This document shows positions 8,531 to 17,074 of a DNA stretch of 64,000 bases, in pieces. The stretch covers positions 806,001-870,000 of the forward strand of contig NZ_JARGNB010000001.1 in the NCBI RefSeq assembly GCF_030167915.1, written 5' to 3'. Each line of letters begins with the position of its first letter. Positions within the stretch are counted from its first letter, which is position 1. Source of the stretch: Aquabacterium humicola. GTDB lineage: Bacteria > Pseudomonadota > Gammaproteobacteria > Burkholderiales > Burkholderiaceae_C. Under the pieces are notes generated by a model. It was not told the DNA's origin. It did no database searches and saw only the letters and a list, made by a program, of their open reading frames with translations. The translations under genes were made by a program, and so were the position numbers.

Positions 8531-9481
8531 TCAGTACAGGACGTTCTTCGCCTCGGGCTTGTCGATGTTGCCCTTGCCGACCATCACGACGCCGGTGTCG
8601 ACGAACTTCGCGACCTTCCTGCCGGCCATCACGTCGGCCAGTGTCTTCACGCCGAGCTCGCCCATCTGGTACGAGCCCTGCACCGCGATGGCCTCGAGCG
8701 TGCCGTCCTTGACGAACTTCTGCAGGTCCTCGTTGCCGTCGAAGCCCACGGCAACGACCTTGCCGGTCTTGCCGGACTGCACCAGCGCGCGGCCCATGCC
8801 GACGGCGGTCGGCTCGTTGGCGCCGAACAGGCCCTTCAGGTCGGGATTCGAAGCCAGCACGTCGGTCGTCTGGTTCAGCGCGGTCGCCATCTGCGACTGC
8901 GAGTAGAACGGCCCGACGATCTGCAGCTTGGAATGCCTGGCGATGTAGTCGCGGAAGCCGCCGACGCGGCCGATCTCGGAGCCGGCGCCCGCGACATAGG
9001 ACATCACCGCGATCTTGCCGGTGGTGCCGACCTTGGCGATCAGCTGCTTCGCGCACAGCTCGCCGGCGAGGCGGTTGTCGGTGGCGAGGAACGACTGGTA
9101 GTAGGGCTTGCCGGCGTCCGACACCATCGAATCGATCAGCACCACCGGGATGCGCGCCTCCCAGGCCTTCTTGATCGCCGGCACCAGCGCATCGGGGTCC
9201 GACGGCGCCAGCACGATGCCGGCGACCTTGCGGTTGACCGCGTTCTCGACCATGCCGACCTGGTCCGCGATCGCCGACTCCGACGCCGGGCCGGAGAAGG
9301 TCATCGTGTGGCCCTTCAGCGACTTGATCGCGGCGTCGGCGCCCTTGTTCACGTTCTGCCAGAACGTGGAATTGGTGGTCTTGACGATCACCGCGATCTC
9401 GCCGGCCTGTGCCGCGGCGGACGCGAGGCCGACGATCGCGAGGCCGACGAGGCTGCGCAGCGGGGCAAGGGTCTTCTTCAT
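8531..9481 (-). CDS. Periplasmic sugar-binding protein of ribose-type ABC importer (Peripla_BP_4)
   Basis: A 316-residue RbsB-like binding protein. The start at 9481 follows AGGAG by a normal distance and encodes a Sec signal peptide ending near AQA-G at about residue 27. Family motifs include IVLAPSDPDALVPAIKKAW in the first lobe, VVLIDS at the hinge, GLFGANEPTAVGMG and AVGFDGNED in the second lobe. It belongs with the permease (76 bases upstream) and the ATPase. The order ATPase, permease, binding protein then fucose-type enzymes suggests an importer for L-fucose, L-galactose or a related aldose; the ligand itself is inferred, not seen. Confidence 0.88.
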   Translation of the reverse strand: MKKTLAPLRSLVGLAIVGLASAAAQAGEIAVIVKTTNSTFWQNVNKGADAAIKSLKGHTMTFSGPASESAIADQVGMVENAVNRKVAGIVLAPSDPDALVPAIKKAWEARIPVVLIDSMVSDAGKPYYQSFLATDNRLAGELCAKQLIAKVGTTGKIAVMSYVAGAGSEIGRVGGFRDYIARHSKLQIVGPFYSQSQMATALNQTTDVLASNPDLKGLFGANEPTAVGMGRALVQSGKTGKVVAVGFDGNEDLQKFVKDGTLEAIAVQGSYQMGELGVKTLADVMAGRKVAKFVDTGVVMVGKGNIDKPEAKNVLY

Positions 9482-9500
9482 TCCGGTCTCCTGGGTGGTT

Positions 9501-9524
9501 CGGCTCAAACCGCGGCTCAAACCG
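9501..9524 (+). repeat. Tandem 12-bp repeat, two copies
   Basis: CGGCTCAAACCG occurs twice in direct succession, followed by another CGG, in the 76-base gap between the binding-protein and permease genes. It may be a replication-slippage product; no function is evident. Confidence 0.7.
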
Positions 9525-9557
9525 CGGCCCTGTCGGGCGGCGCGATGGCCGCGTTTT

Positions 9558-10541
9558 TCATCGCCTATGACGCCACTGGTCGATCCACACCGTGAGCAGG
9601 ATGACCAGGCCGATGATGATCTGCTGAGTGAACGCCGAGACGCCGTTCATGTTCAGGCCGTTGCGCAGGATGCCGATGACGAAAGAGCCGATCACCGTGC
9701 CCGACATCGTGCCGACGCCGCCGATCAGCGAGGTGCCGCCGATGACCGACGCGGCGATCGCGTCGAGCTCGTACATCACGCCCTCGTTGGGCTGGGCCGT
9801 CACCAGGCGCGACATCAGCACGCAGCCGGTCAGCCCCGCGAGCGCGCCGGACACGATGTAGGTGAACTGCACGATGCGGCCGGTGTGCACGCCCGACAGC
9901 CGCGCCGCCTCGGCGTTGGAGCCCACGGCGTGGATGTGCCGGCCCAGGCGCGTGCGCGTCAGCACCACCGATGCGACGATGGCGATCACCACCATCAGCA
10001 GCACCGGGTACGGGATGCCGGGGAAGACGACGTCCGGGAAGCCCTGCGCGTCGATGCGCTCGACGCGCCACAGCGAGCCGTTGCCGAGCACGCCGAAGGA
10101 TTCGCCCAGGCCCGACACCGCGCGCGCGCCGGTGATCTGCAGCGCGATGCCACGTGCCACCAGCATCATGCCTAGCGTCGCGATGAAGGGCGGCAGCTTC
10201 GCGCGGGTGACGAGCAGCCCGTTGGCCGCGCCGCACACCGCACCGGCCAGCACGCCCAGCGCCATCGCCAGCGGCACCGGCACGCCGGCCTTGGCTGCCA
10301 GCGCGGCGAGCACGCCCGCCAGCGCCAGCACCGAGCCCACCGACAGGTCGATGCCGCCGGCGATGATGACGTAGGTCGCGCCGACGCCGAGCAGCGCGAT
10401 CGAGGTGACCTGCAGAGACACCGTCATCGCGTTGCCGACGCTGAAGAAGGCCTCGCTCGTCAGCGAGAAGGCGATCACCAGCAGCAGCAGGCCGGCGAGC
10501 GCGCCGAACTTCTGGATCAGGTCCTGGCGGCGGTCGTTCAT
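9558..10541 (-). CDS. Ribose-type sugar ABC transporter permease
   Basis: A 327-residue inner-membrane permease of the RbsC/BPD_transp_2 family with about nine hydrophobic segments. The diagnostic VIIAGGIDLSVGS loop is at roughly residues 58-71 and the EAA-like region GSNAEAARLSGV is near residue 215. The ATG at 10541 overlaps the ATPase stop as ATGA. It forms the channel for the ATPase upstream and the binding protein downstream. Substrate is inferred from the downstream aldose dehydrogenase and lactonase genes. A much longer open frame runs upstream through the ATPase region, but it has no transporter sequence and is a high-GC artefact. Confidence 0.92.
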   Translation of the reverse strand: MNDRRQDLIQKFGALAGLLLLVIAFSLTSEAFFSVGNAMTVSLQVTSIALLGVGATYVIIAGGIDLSVGSVLALAGVLAALAAKAGVPVPLAMALGVLAGAVCGAANGLLVTRAKLPPFIATLGMMLVARGIALQITGARAVSGLGESFGVLGNGSLWRVERIDAQGFPDVVFPGIPYPVLLMVVIAIVASVVLTRTRLGRHIHAVGSNAEAARLSGVHTGRIVQFTYIVSGALAGLTGCVLMSRLVTAQPNEGVMYELDAIAASVIGGTSLIGGVGTMSGTVIGSFVIGILRNGLNMNGVSAFTQQIIIGLVILLTVWIDQWRHRR

Positions 10542-12136
10542 GGGGCGGCCGTTTCGAGCGCGGGCAGCGCCGCGATCGAGCCCTGCGCCACGCGGGCGCT
10601 CTCGAGGCCCGAGGCGTGGAGCAGGATCTCTTCCTGGGAGGTGCGGCGCGTGTCGAGCACCGCGGCGATGCAACCGGCGTGGAACACGGCCACGCGGTCG
10701 GTCAGGCCGAGGATCTCGGGCAGCTCGGAGCTGATCAGGATGACGCCGATGCCCTCGGCGGCCAGCCGGTCCATCAGCTCGTAGATCGCGACCTTGGCGC
10801 CGACGTCGATACCGCGCGTCGGCTCGTCGAAGATGATCACGCGCGCCTGGCGGAACAGCCACTTCGCGATCACCACCTTCTGCTGGTTGCCGCCGGACAG
10901 CAGCCGCGCCCGCTGCTGCGGCCCCGGGGTGCGGATGCCGAGCGTCCCGATGTAGTCGCGCGCGGCCTGCTGCTCGGCGCCGAAGCGGATGAAGCCGCCC
11001 GGGCCGCACACCGCCGCCAGGTTGGCCAGCGTGATGTTCTCGCCCACGCTCATCTCCAGCGCCAGGCCGTGGGCCTTGCGGTCCTCGCTGACGTAGGCGA
11101 TGCCATGGCCGATGGCCTCGATCGGCGAGCGGATCGCCAGGTCCTGCCCGTGCAGGCGGATGCGGCCACCGTCCTTCGCATCGGCGCCGAAGATCGCGCG
11201 CGCGACTTCGGTTCGGCCGGCGCCGATCAGGCCGGCGAAGCCGAGGATCTCGCCGCGCCGCAGCTCGAAGTTCACCGGGCCGAAGGCGGGGCGGCGCTGC
11301 AACTCGCGCACCTCGAGCAGCACCTCGCCGCCCGGCACGCGGCGCCGCGGCGGGAACTTCTCGTCCAGCGCGCGGCCGACCATCTGCGCGACGATCGCAT
11401 CCACCGTCGTGTCGGCGAAGACGCCGCTGGCCACCTGCCGCCCGTCGCGCAGCACCGTCACGCGGTCGACGATCTGCGCCAGCTCGTCGAGCCGGTGCGA
11501 GATGTAGACGATGCCCGCGCCACCGCGACGCAGCTCGCGCATCACCTCGAAGAGCTGGCGCGTCTCGGCCTCGGTGAGCGAGGACGTCGGCTCGTCCATG
11601 ATCAGCACGTCGGCGTCCATCGACAGCGCCTTGGCGATCTCCACCATCTGCTGCTGCGCCACCGGCAGCGTGTGGACGATCGCTTCGGGCGCTATGGAGG
11701 CGCCCAGCCGGTCGAGGCAGCGCTGCGCGTCGGCGCGCAGGCGCCGGCGGTCGATGAACCAGCCGCGCCGCGGTTCGCGGGCCAGGTAGATGTTCTCCGC
11801 CACCGTGAGGTGCGGGATCAGGTTCAGCTCCTGGTGGATCATCACCACCCCGCGCGCGGCGGCGTCCTGGGTGGAGGCGAAGCGCACCGGCTCGCCGCGG
11901 CAGTGCATGCTGCCGGCGTCGGGCTGGTAGACCCCGCTCATGATCTTCATCAGCGTGGACTTGCCGGCGCCGTTCTCGCCGCACACCGCGTGCACCTCGC
12001 CCGCGCGCACCTCCAGGTCCACGCCCTCGAGCGCGATCACGCCGCCGAAGGCCTTGCGAATGCCGGCCAGCCGCAACAGGGCCGGCGCGGCCGCACGATC
12101 GGGGGGCAAGGGGGAGTCGGCCGGCACGGTCGGCAT
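10538..12136 (-). CDS. Ribose-type sugar ABC transporter ATP-binding protein, two-domain
   Basis: A 532-residue double ATPase of the RbsA/MglA family. The first domain has GENGAGKST (about residues 53-61), IHQELNL, the degenerate signature LPVAQQQM and MDEPTSSLTEAE. The second has GLIGAGRTEV in place of a full Walker A, then LLSGGNQQK and [13 protein letters not shown], as usual for this family. ATG 12136 is the best start because upstream in-frame sequence has no family similarity, though no clear Shine-Dalgarno precedes it. It is the first gene of the operon that continues to 4040, and two inverted repeats lie just upstream. Confidence 0.9.
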   Translation of the reverse strand: MPTVPADSPLPPDRAAAPALLRLAGIRKAFGGVIALEGVDLEVRAGEVHAVCGENGAGKSTLMKIMSGVYQPDAGSMHCRGEPVRFASTQDAAARGVVMIHQELNLIPHLTVAENIYLAREPRRGWFIDRRRLRADAQRCLDRLGASIAPEAIVHTLPVAQQQMVEIAKALSMDADVLIMDEPTSSLTEAETRQLFEVMRELRRGGAGIVYISHRLDELAQIVDRVTVLRDGRQVASGVFADTTVDAIVAQMVGRALDEKFPPRRRVPGGEVLLEVRELQRRPAFGPVNFELRRGEILGFAGLIGAGRTEVARAIFGADAKDGGRIRLHGQDLAIRSPIEAIGHGIAYVSEDRKAHGLALEMSVGENITLANLAAVCGPGGFIRFGAEQQAARDYIGTLGIRTPGPQQRARLLSGGNQQKVVIAKWLFRQARVIIFDEPTRGIDVGAKVAIYELMDRLAAEGIGVILISSELPEILGLTDRVAVFHAGCIAAVLDTRRTSQEEILLHASGLESARVAQGSIAALPALETAAP

Positions 12137-12141
12137 GCTAA

Positions 12142-12158
12142 TTCGGTCGATGCCCGAA
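12142..12158. promoter_or_regulatory. Inverted repeat upstream of sugar ABC operon (candidate operator)
   Basis: TTCGG and CCGAA arms are separated by 7 bases, starting 6 bases upstream of the ATPase ATG on the - strand. The position fits an operator or a start-proximal hairpin. It is short, so chance occurrence is possible. Confidence 0.3.
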
Positions 12159-12164
12159 CCAATC

Positions 12165-12178
12165 AGGTGGAAACACCT
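12165..12178. promoter_or_regulatory. Inverted repeat AGGTG-GAAA-CACCT (candidate operator)
   Basis: A perfect 5-bp-arm inverted repeat with a 4-base centre in the 105-base gap between the divergent ATPase gene (-) and the 89-residue ORF (+). The half-site resembles general LacI-family operators only loosely. A divergent control site is a reasonable guess. Confidence 0.35.
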
Positions 12179-12241
12179 ACCGACAAGACCGTCCGGCGAC
12201 GGCAACCTTCGCACCCTCGCCTCTCGTCTCCTTTCGTTCCC

Positions 12242-12511
12242 ATGCCACGCAGTTCTCCGCAGGGTCCGTCGGCCGCGCCGCAGCCTGCCGACGCCGGCAG
12301 CGCCGAACCGGCGACGAGTGGCGCACCCGCCGCGCAGCTGCAGTTCCGGCCGCGCGGCGCCGGCCGCCGCCTGCTGTCCTTTCCATGCAACCCGAACGGC
12401 CAGGTCGAGATCGACCTGCTCAGCGCCCAGGCCCGCAACGACTACCTCTTCGCACGCGCCCTGCGCGGGCGTGACTACGCGTTCCCGATCGTGGTGCTGG
12501 TGGCCGCCTGA
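12242..12511 (+). CDS. Small conserved-looking hypothetical protein, 89 residues
   Basis: I cannot assign a function. The N-terminal ~33 residues are Pro/Ala/Ser-rich and look disordered. The C-terminal part has a compact pattern, LSFPCNPNGQVEIDLLSAQ followed by ARNDYLFARALRGRDYAFP, that resembles small conserved hypotheticals I associate with Burkholderiales. That regularity and the clean stop support real coding, although no Shine-Dalgarno is visible before the ATG. It starts 105 bases from the divergent sugar ABC operon and ends 30 bases before the GH39 gene, so it could be co-transcribed with it. No membrane segment or known binding motif is seen. Confidence 0.55.
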   Translation: MPRSSPQGPSAAPQPADAGSAEPATSGAPAAQLQFRPRGAGRRLLSFPCNPNGQVEIDLLSAQARNDYLFARALRGRDYAFPIVVLVAA

Positions 12512-12541
12512 CCCACCCGCCGACTCATCGACAACGATTCC

Positions 12542-14131
12542 ATGACGACCCCCTACCCTCCTCTGCGACTCCCCCTGATGCGGCCGCTGGCCGCCGCGGT
12601 GCTGATGCTCGGCCTCGGCGCTGCCACGGCCGCGGAGCCACCCGCACGCGAAGTGGCGCTGGACCGCTCGCGCGCCGGCGCGCCGGTCGACCGCTTCTTC
12701 GACCTGTCGGTCGGCGCCGACTACCCCGGCACCACGCGCCGCCCCGAGAACCTGGCGCAGCTGAAATCCGCCGTCGACGAGCTGGGCTTCCGCTACGTGC
12801 GCTTCCACGACATCTTCCATGACGAGCTGGGCACGGTGCGCCAGGTCGACGGCAAGCTGGTGTTCGACTTCCGCGCCATCGACCAGCTCTACGACGCGCT
12901 GCTCGCGCGCGGCATCAAGCCCTTCGTCGAGCTCGGCTTCACGCCGGGCGCGATGACGACCTCGAAGCAGACGATCTTCTACTGGAAGGGCAATACCTCG
13001 CATCCGCAGCCCGGCCCCTGGGTCGAGCTGATCGACGCCTTCGTGCGCCACCTGATCCAGCGCTACGGCGCCGAGGAGGTGCGCCGCTGGCCGTTCGAGG
13101 TGTGGAACGAGCCCAACCTGGACGGCTTCTGGGAGAAGGCGGACCAGAAGGCCTATTTCGACCTGTACGCGGCCACGGCGCGCGCGATCAAGAAGATCGA
13201 CCCCGCGCTGCGCGTGGGCGGTCCGTCCACCGCGGGCGCGGCCTGGGTGCCCGAGCTGCTGGCGTACTGCAAGGCGAACGGCGTCCCGGTGGACTTCGTC
13301 ACCACGCACACCTACGGCGTGGACGAGGGCTTCCTCGACGAGTACGGCAAGTCCGACCGCAAGCTCTCGCCCAACCCCGACTCGATCATCGGCGACGTCA
13401 GGCGCAACCGGCGCGAGATCAACGAGTCCGCCTTCCCCGGGCTGCCGCTGTACATCACCGAGTGGAGCACCAGCTACAACCCGCGCGACAAGGTGCACGA
13501 CAGCTACGTCAGCGCGTCGTGGATCCTCACCAAGCTGCGCGGCACCCAGGGCCATGCCCAGGCCATGAGCTACTGGACCTACAGCGACCTGTTCGAGGAG
13601 CCCGGTCCGCCCGACGCGCCCTTCCACGGCGGCTTCGGCCTGATGACACGCGACGGCGTGCGCAAGCCGGCGTGGTTCGCCTACAAGTACCTGAACGCGC
13701 TGCGCGGGCTCGAGATCCCCAGCGCCGACCCGGCGGTGATGGCCGCGGCCGACGGCGCGAAGACCGCCGTGCTGGTGTGGGACCCGCGGCAGCGCGAGCA
13801 GCCCACCAGCAACGGCGTCTACTTCGGCAAGCCGCTGCCGGCCATCGATGCACCGCCGGTGCAGCTGAGCCTGAAGCACCTGGCCCCCGGCAGCTACCGG
13901 CTCCAGGTGCGCCGCACCGGCTACAAGGCGAACGACGCCCACACCGCCTACCTCGAGATGGGCTCGCCCAGGCAGCTGAGCGCGCAGCAGCTGGGCACGC
14001 TTCAAGGCCTGACGACGGACAAGCCCGAACTCGACAAGGTGGTGAAGGTGGGCGCCCGGGGCGAGCTGCAGCAGAAGCTGCGCATGCGCAGCAACGACGT
14101 GGTGCTGGTGACGCTGGAACCCGCCCGGTGA
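12542..14131 (+). CDS. Secreted glycoside hydrolase family 39 (beta-xylosidase-like)
   Basis: A 529-residue exported enzyme with a Sec signal peptide (hydrophobic core after MRPLAAAV, cleavage near ATA-A). The GH39 clan-A catalytic pair is seen: acid/base E190 in WNEPN and nucleophile E307 in ITEWS, spaced 117 residues as expected. Strand-end motifs FRYVRFHDIFHDE and FVTTHTYG also fit. A C-terminal ~130-residue beta-rich part matches the accessory domain of GH39 proteins. Known GH39 activities are beta-xylosidase and alpha-iduronidase, with others reported. In this sugar-rich region it would act in the periplasm or outside on xylose- or arabinose-containing glycans. The start has no strong ribosome site. 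Confidence 0.85.
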   Translation: MTTPYPPLRLPLMRPLAAAVLMLGLGAATAAEPPAREVALDRSRAGAPVDRFFDLSVGADYPGTTRRPENLAQLKSAVDELGFRYVRFHDIFHDELGTVRQVDGKLVFDFRAIDQLYDALLARGIKPFVELGFTPGAMTTSKQTIFYWKGNTSHPQPGPWVELIDAFVRHLIQRYGAEEVRRWPFEVWNEPNLDGFWEKADQKAYFDLYAATARAIKKIDPALRVGGPSTAGAAWVPELLAYCKANGVPVDFVTTHTYGVDEGFLDEYGKSDRKLSPNPDSIIGDVRRNRREINESAFPGLPLYITEWSTSYNPRDKVHDSYVSASWILTKLRGTQGHAQAMSYWTYSDLFEEPGPPDAPFHGGFGLMTRDGVRKPAWFAYKYLNALRGLEIPSADPAVMAAADGAKTAVLVWDPRQREQPTSNGVYFGKPLPAIDAPPVQLSLKHLAPGSYRLQVRRTGYKANDAHTAYLEMGSPRQLSAQQLGTLQGLTTDKPELDKVVKVGARGELQQKLRMRSNDVVLVTLEPAR

Positions 14132-14162
14132 CCGGTCGCTGCGGCCCCGCCGAGGAGATGCC

Positions 14163-15065
14163 GTGATGCGATGGCGACGATGGCTGCACGCGGCGGCGCT
14201 GCTCGCGGCAGCGCCGCTCGGCGGGACGCCGCCCTCGGCCATCGCGGCGGACGCGCCGGACGGTCCCGCGACGGCCCCGGCGAGGCGGCTGTTGCTGGTG
14301 ACCACCACGCTGGGCTGGCGCCACAGCTCGATCGAGACCGCCGAACGGGTGATCGCGCAGCTTGGCGCCGCGGGCGGCTCGTTCACTGTCGAGCTGGCCG
14401 CGGTGACGCCGCCGCCCGAACCCGGCGCCGGCGTCACGGCGGCGCAGGTGGCGCAGTACGCCAGCGAGCGCGCGGCCTACGCCGACCGCGTGCGCGCCGT
14501 ACTGGCGGACAAGCTCGCTGCCGCGTCGCTATCGCGTTATGACGCGGTGGCGTTCGTCAATACCACCGGCGAGCTGCCGCTGCCCGACCCCGAGGCCTTG
14601 ATCGCGTGGGTGCGTGCCGGCGGCGCCTTCGTCGGCGTGCACAGCGCCAGCGACACGCTGCACGGCTTCCGGCCCTACATCGACATGCTGGGCGGCGAGT
14701 TCCACCACCACCGCGAGCAGGTGCGCGTCGAAGCCGTCAACCTCGCGCCCTCGCACCCGGCCACGCGCCACTTCGGCGCTCGCTGGAACCTGGGCGGCCT
14801 GCTCGAGGAGATCTACCTGCTGCAGAACCACCACCGCGACGCGGTGCAGCCGCTGCTGGCGCTGGAGCGGCACCCGCACAGCGGCGAGCCCGGCTACCAC
14901 GGCCTGTCGTGGTGCAAGCCCTTCGGGCGCGGCCGCGTCTTCTACACGGCGCTGGGCCACAACGAATCGGTGTGGGAACTGCCGGCCTTCCAGCAGCACC
15001 TGGCCGGCGGCATCGCGTGGGCCTTGCGGCGGCAGGAAAACACCGCGGCCCCCGGGACGCGCTGA
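14163..15065 (+). CDS. Secreted ThuA-domain protein
   Basis: A 300-residue protein with an N-terminal signal (cleavage near AIA-A at about residue 27) and a ThuA (trehalose-utilisation-like) glutamine-amidotransferase-like fold. Visible family features are LLLVTTTLGWRHSS at the start of the domain, GGAFVGVHSASDT around the centre, GGEFHHH, and GRGRVFYTALGHNESVW near the end. GTG at 14163 and ATG at 14166 both follow GAGGAG closely; I use the GTG. The exact reaction of ThuA proteins is not settled; roles in sugar metabolism are assumed from context. It lies 31 bases after GH39 and is probably in the same transcript. Confidence 0.85.
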   Translation: MMRWRRWLHAAALLAAAPLGGTPPSAIAADAPDGPATAPARRLLLVTTTLGWRHSSIETAERVIAQLGAAGGSFTVELAAVTPPPEPGAGVTAAQVAQYASERAAYADRVRAVLADKLAAASLSRYDAVAFVNTTGELPLPDPEALIAWVRAGGAFVGVHSASDTLHGFRPYIDMLGGEFHHHREQVRVEAVNLAPSHPATRHFGARWNLGGLLEEIYLLQNHHRDAVQPLLALERHPHSGEPGYHGLSWCKPFGRGRVFYTALGHNESVWELPAFQQHLAGGIAWALRRQENTAAPGTR

Positions 15066-15070
15066 GGCCG

Positions 15071-15120
15071 CCCCGGCGCGGCGGCCCGCCGGGCCGCACG
15101 GGCCGCCCGCTTTGCCGGGG
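15071..15120. terminator. GC-rich nested hairpin between convergent genes
   Basis: Outer arms CCCCGGC (15071-15077) and GCCGGGG (15114-15120) enclose inner arms GGCGGCCCG (15080-15088) and CGGGCCGCC (15099-15107). It lies between the converging ThuA and xylG stops and could end transcription from both sides. No U-tract follows, so a rho-independent mechanism is not proven. Confidence 0.5.
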
Positions 15121-15125
15121 TCTTC

Positions 15126-15896
15126 CTAGGCCTCGAGCCGGGTGCACGGCGCCACGGCGTCGGGCAACCGGCCGGCGATGATCATGCCGAGCACCGCCTC
15201 CTCGTCCACGTCCTTCGTGCGGTAGGTGCCGATGGTGCGGCCGTTCTTCATCACGCACAGCCGGTCGCTGAGCGCGAAGACGTCGGGCATGTCGTGCGAG
15301 ATCAGGATGATCCCGACGCCCTGGGCCTGCAGCGTGCGCACAAGGTCGTGCACCATGCGCGTCTCCTCCGGGCCGAGCGCGGCGCAGGGTTCGTCCATGA
15401 TCAGCACGCGGGCGTTGAAGTACAGCGCGCGTGAGATCGCCACCACCTGCCGCTGCCCGCCGGAGAGGGCCCGCACCGGCACGCGGATGTTCCGGAAGTT
15501 CGGGTTCAGCTTGCGGAACACCGCGCGCGCGGCGGCTTCCATCGCGTAGTCGTCCAGCGTGCCCCAGCGCGTGCGGATCTCGCGGCCGAGGAAGAGGTTG
15601 GCCACCGCATCGAGGTTGTCGGCCAGCGCCAGCGTCTGGTAGATGGTCTCGATGCCCAGCGCCTGCGCCTGCACCGGCGTGCGGATGTGCACCGGCCGGC
15701 CGTCGACGCGGATCTCGCCGGCGTCGTGGCCGCAGGCGCCGGCCAGGATCTTCATCAGCGTGGACTTGCCGGCGCCGTTGTGGCCCAGCAGCGCCAGCAC
15801 CTCGCCGGGGTGCACGGCCAGGCTCGCGCCCTGCACCGCCTGCACGCCGCCGAAGGCCTTGTCGATGCCCGTCATGCTGACCAGCGGCGCGCTCAT
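15126..15896 (-). CDS. xylG: D-xylose-type ABC transporter ATP-binding protein, single domain
   Basis: A 256-residue ATPase with one nucleotide-binding domain: GHNGAGKST (about residues 38-46), [12 protein letters not shown] after the Q loop, signature LSGGQRQ, and [13 protein letters not shown] as Walker B/D-loop. The Cys after DEP replaces the usual Thr and is unlikely to matter. E. coli XylG has two domains; single-domain partners of XylF/XylH are common in other proteobacteria. It overlaps xylH by 4 bases (ATGA) and is the last gene of the - strand operon, so D-xylose released from xyloglucan is the expected cargo. Confidence 0.88.
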   Translation of the reverse strand: MSAPLVSMTGIDKAFGGVQAVQGASLAVHPGEVLALLGHNGAGKSTLMKILAGACGHDAGEIRVDGRPVHIRTPVQAQALGIETIYQTLALADNLDAVANLFLGREIRTRWGTLDDYAMEAAARAVFRKLNPNFRNIRVPVRALSGGQRQVVAISRALYFNARVLIMDEPCAALGPEETRMVHDLVRTLQAQGVGIILISHDMPDVFALSDRLCVMKNGRTIGTYRTKDVDEEAVLGMIIAGRLPDAVAPCTRLEA

Positions 15897-17074
15897 GCCA
15901 CCCGCTCCCCGGTCGCGCGCCGGAACAGCACGTCGAAGACGACGGCGACGATCAGCACCTGGCCGACGATCACCATGCGCCAGCCGATGTCCACGTCGAG
16001 CAGCAGCAGACCGCCCTCGAGGAACTGGATGATCAGCGCGCCCAGCACCGTGCCCAGCACCGTGCCGCTGCCGCCCGACAGCGCGACGCCGCCGATCACT
16101 GCCGCGGCGATCACGTAGAGCTCCTGGTTGGTGCCGAGCGAGTTGGTGCCGGCGTTGAGCCGCGCCACCGCGACGATCGCCGCGACGGTGACCAGCACCG
16201 CCAGCAGCATGAAGAGCTGCAGCATCACCCGGCGCACCGGGATGCCCACCAGCCGCGCCGCTTCCGGGTTGCCGCCGATCGCATAGACATAACGTCCGAA
16301 GCGCGTGCGGTTGACGAGGAACGAGACCGCGCCGACGACCGCGGCCCAGATCAGCACCGGCACCGGAATGCCCTGCCCCTGCGGCTTGTCGCCGATGCGG
16401 TAGGCGCCCATGGCGGCGGCGAAGCCGAGCGCCGCGATGCAGAAGAGACCGGTGGCGATGACGTCGAACCAGAGCGGCCGCGGCGTCACGCCGTGCGCCC
16501 GCTGCTGGCGCCGCCGCTGCGCCGTGCGCGCGACCAGCCACAGCGACAGCAGCCCCGCGAGCACCCCGCTGGGCAGCGGTCCGATCGCGCCGTCGAGCCC
16601 GCCGCCGAGCATCAGGAACCACGGGTCGGTGATCGGCTGCGTCTTGCCCGAGGCGACGAGGAAGGCCGCGCCGCGCAGCGACATCAGGCCGCCGAGCGTC
16701 ACCACGAACGAGGCCACGCCCAGCCCCGCCACCAGCCAGCCCTGGTACACGCCGACCAGCAGCGCCACCGCCAGCCCGGCCAGGCAGGCGGGCACCGGAT
16801 GCCAGCCCTTGGTGTACATCAGGAAGGCGATCAGCACGCCGACCAGCCCCAGCGCCGAGCCCACCGACAGGTCGATGTGCCGCGCGACGATCACCAGCGC
16901 CATCGCCGCGGCCATGATGCCCACCACCGCCGTCTGCTGCGCGATGTTGTAGAGGTTCTCCGGCGTGAGGAACTGCCCCGTCAGCGCGTGAAAGGCCAGG
17001 CCCAGCGCGCCCAGCACCGCGGCCATGATGAGCAGCCGCAGGTCGAGCGCACTGAGCTGCAATCGGCTCAGCAT
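15893..17074 (-). CDS. xylH: D-xylose-type ABC transporter permease
   Basis: A 393-residue inner-membrane permease, the longer form typical of XylH, with about ten hydrophobic segments. The [16 protein letters not shown] loop is near residue 60 and the [12 protein letters not shown] coupling region is near residue 268. A hydrophilic RRRQQR stretch near residue 180 is probably a cytoplasmic loop. Its ATG shares one base with the xylF stop (TGATG) and its stop overlaps the xylG start, so the three genes are translationally coupled. It works with XylF and XylG in D-xylose import. Confidence 0.9.
   Translation of the reverse strand: MLSRLQLSALDLRLLIMAAVLGALGLAFHALTGQFLTPENLYNIAQQTAVVGIMAAAMALVIVARHIDLSVGSALGLVGVLIAFLMYTKGWHPVPACLAGLAVALLVGVYQGWLVAGLGVASFVVTLGGLMSLRGAAFLVASGKTQPITDPWFLMLGGGLDGAIGPLPSGVLAGLLSLWLVARTAQRRRQQRAHGVTPRPLWFDVIATGLFCIAALGFAAAMGAYRIGDKPQGQGIPVPVLIWAAVVGAVSFLVNRTRFGRYVYAIGGNPEAARLVGIPVRRVMLQLFMLLAVLVTVAAIVAVARLNAGTNSLGTNQELYVIAAAVIGGVALSGGSGTVLGTVLGALIIQFLEGGLLLLDVDIGWRMVIVGQVLIVAVVFDVLFRRATGERVA

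Noticed and set aside
12137-14437. A frame that extends the sugar ABC ATPase upstream by some 770 codons across the GH39 gene on the opposite strand
   Set aside because: Family similarity begins only at the ATG at 12136; the upstream part is a mirror of GH39 coding sequence.
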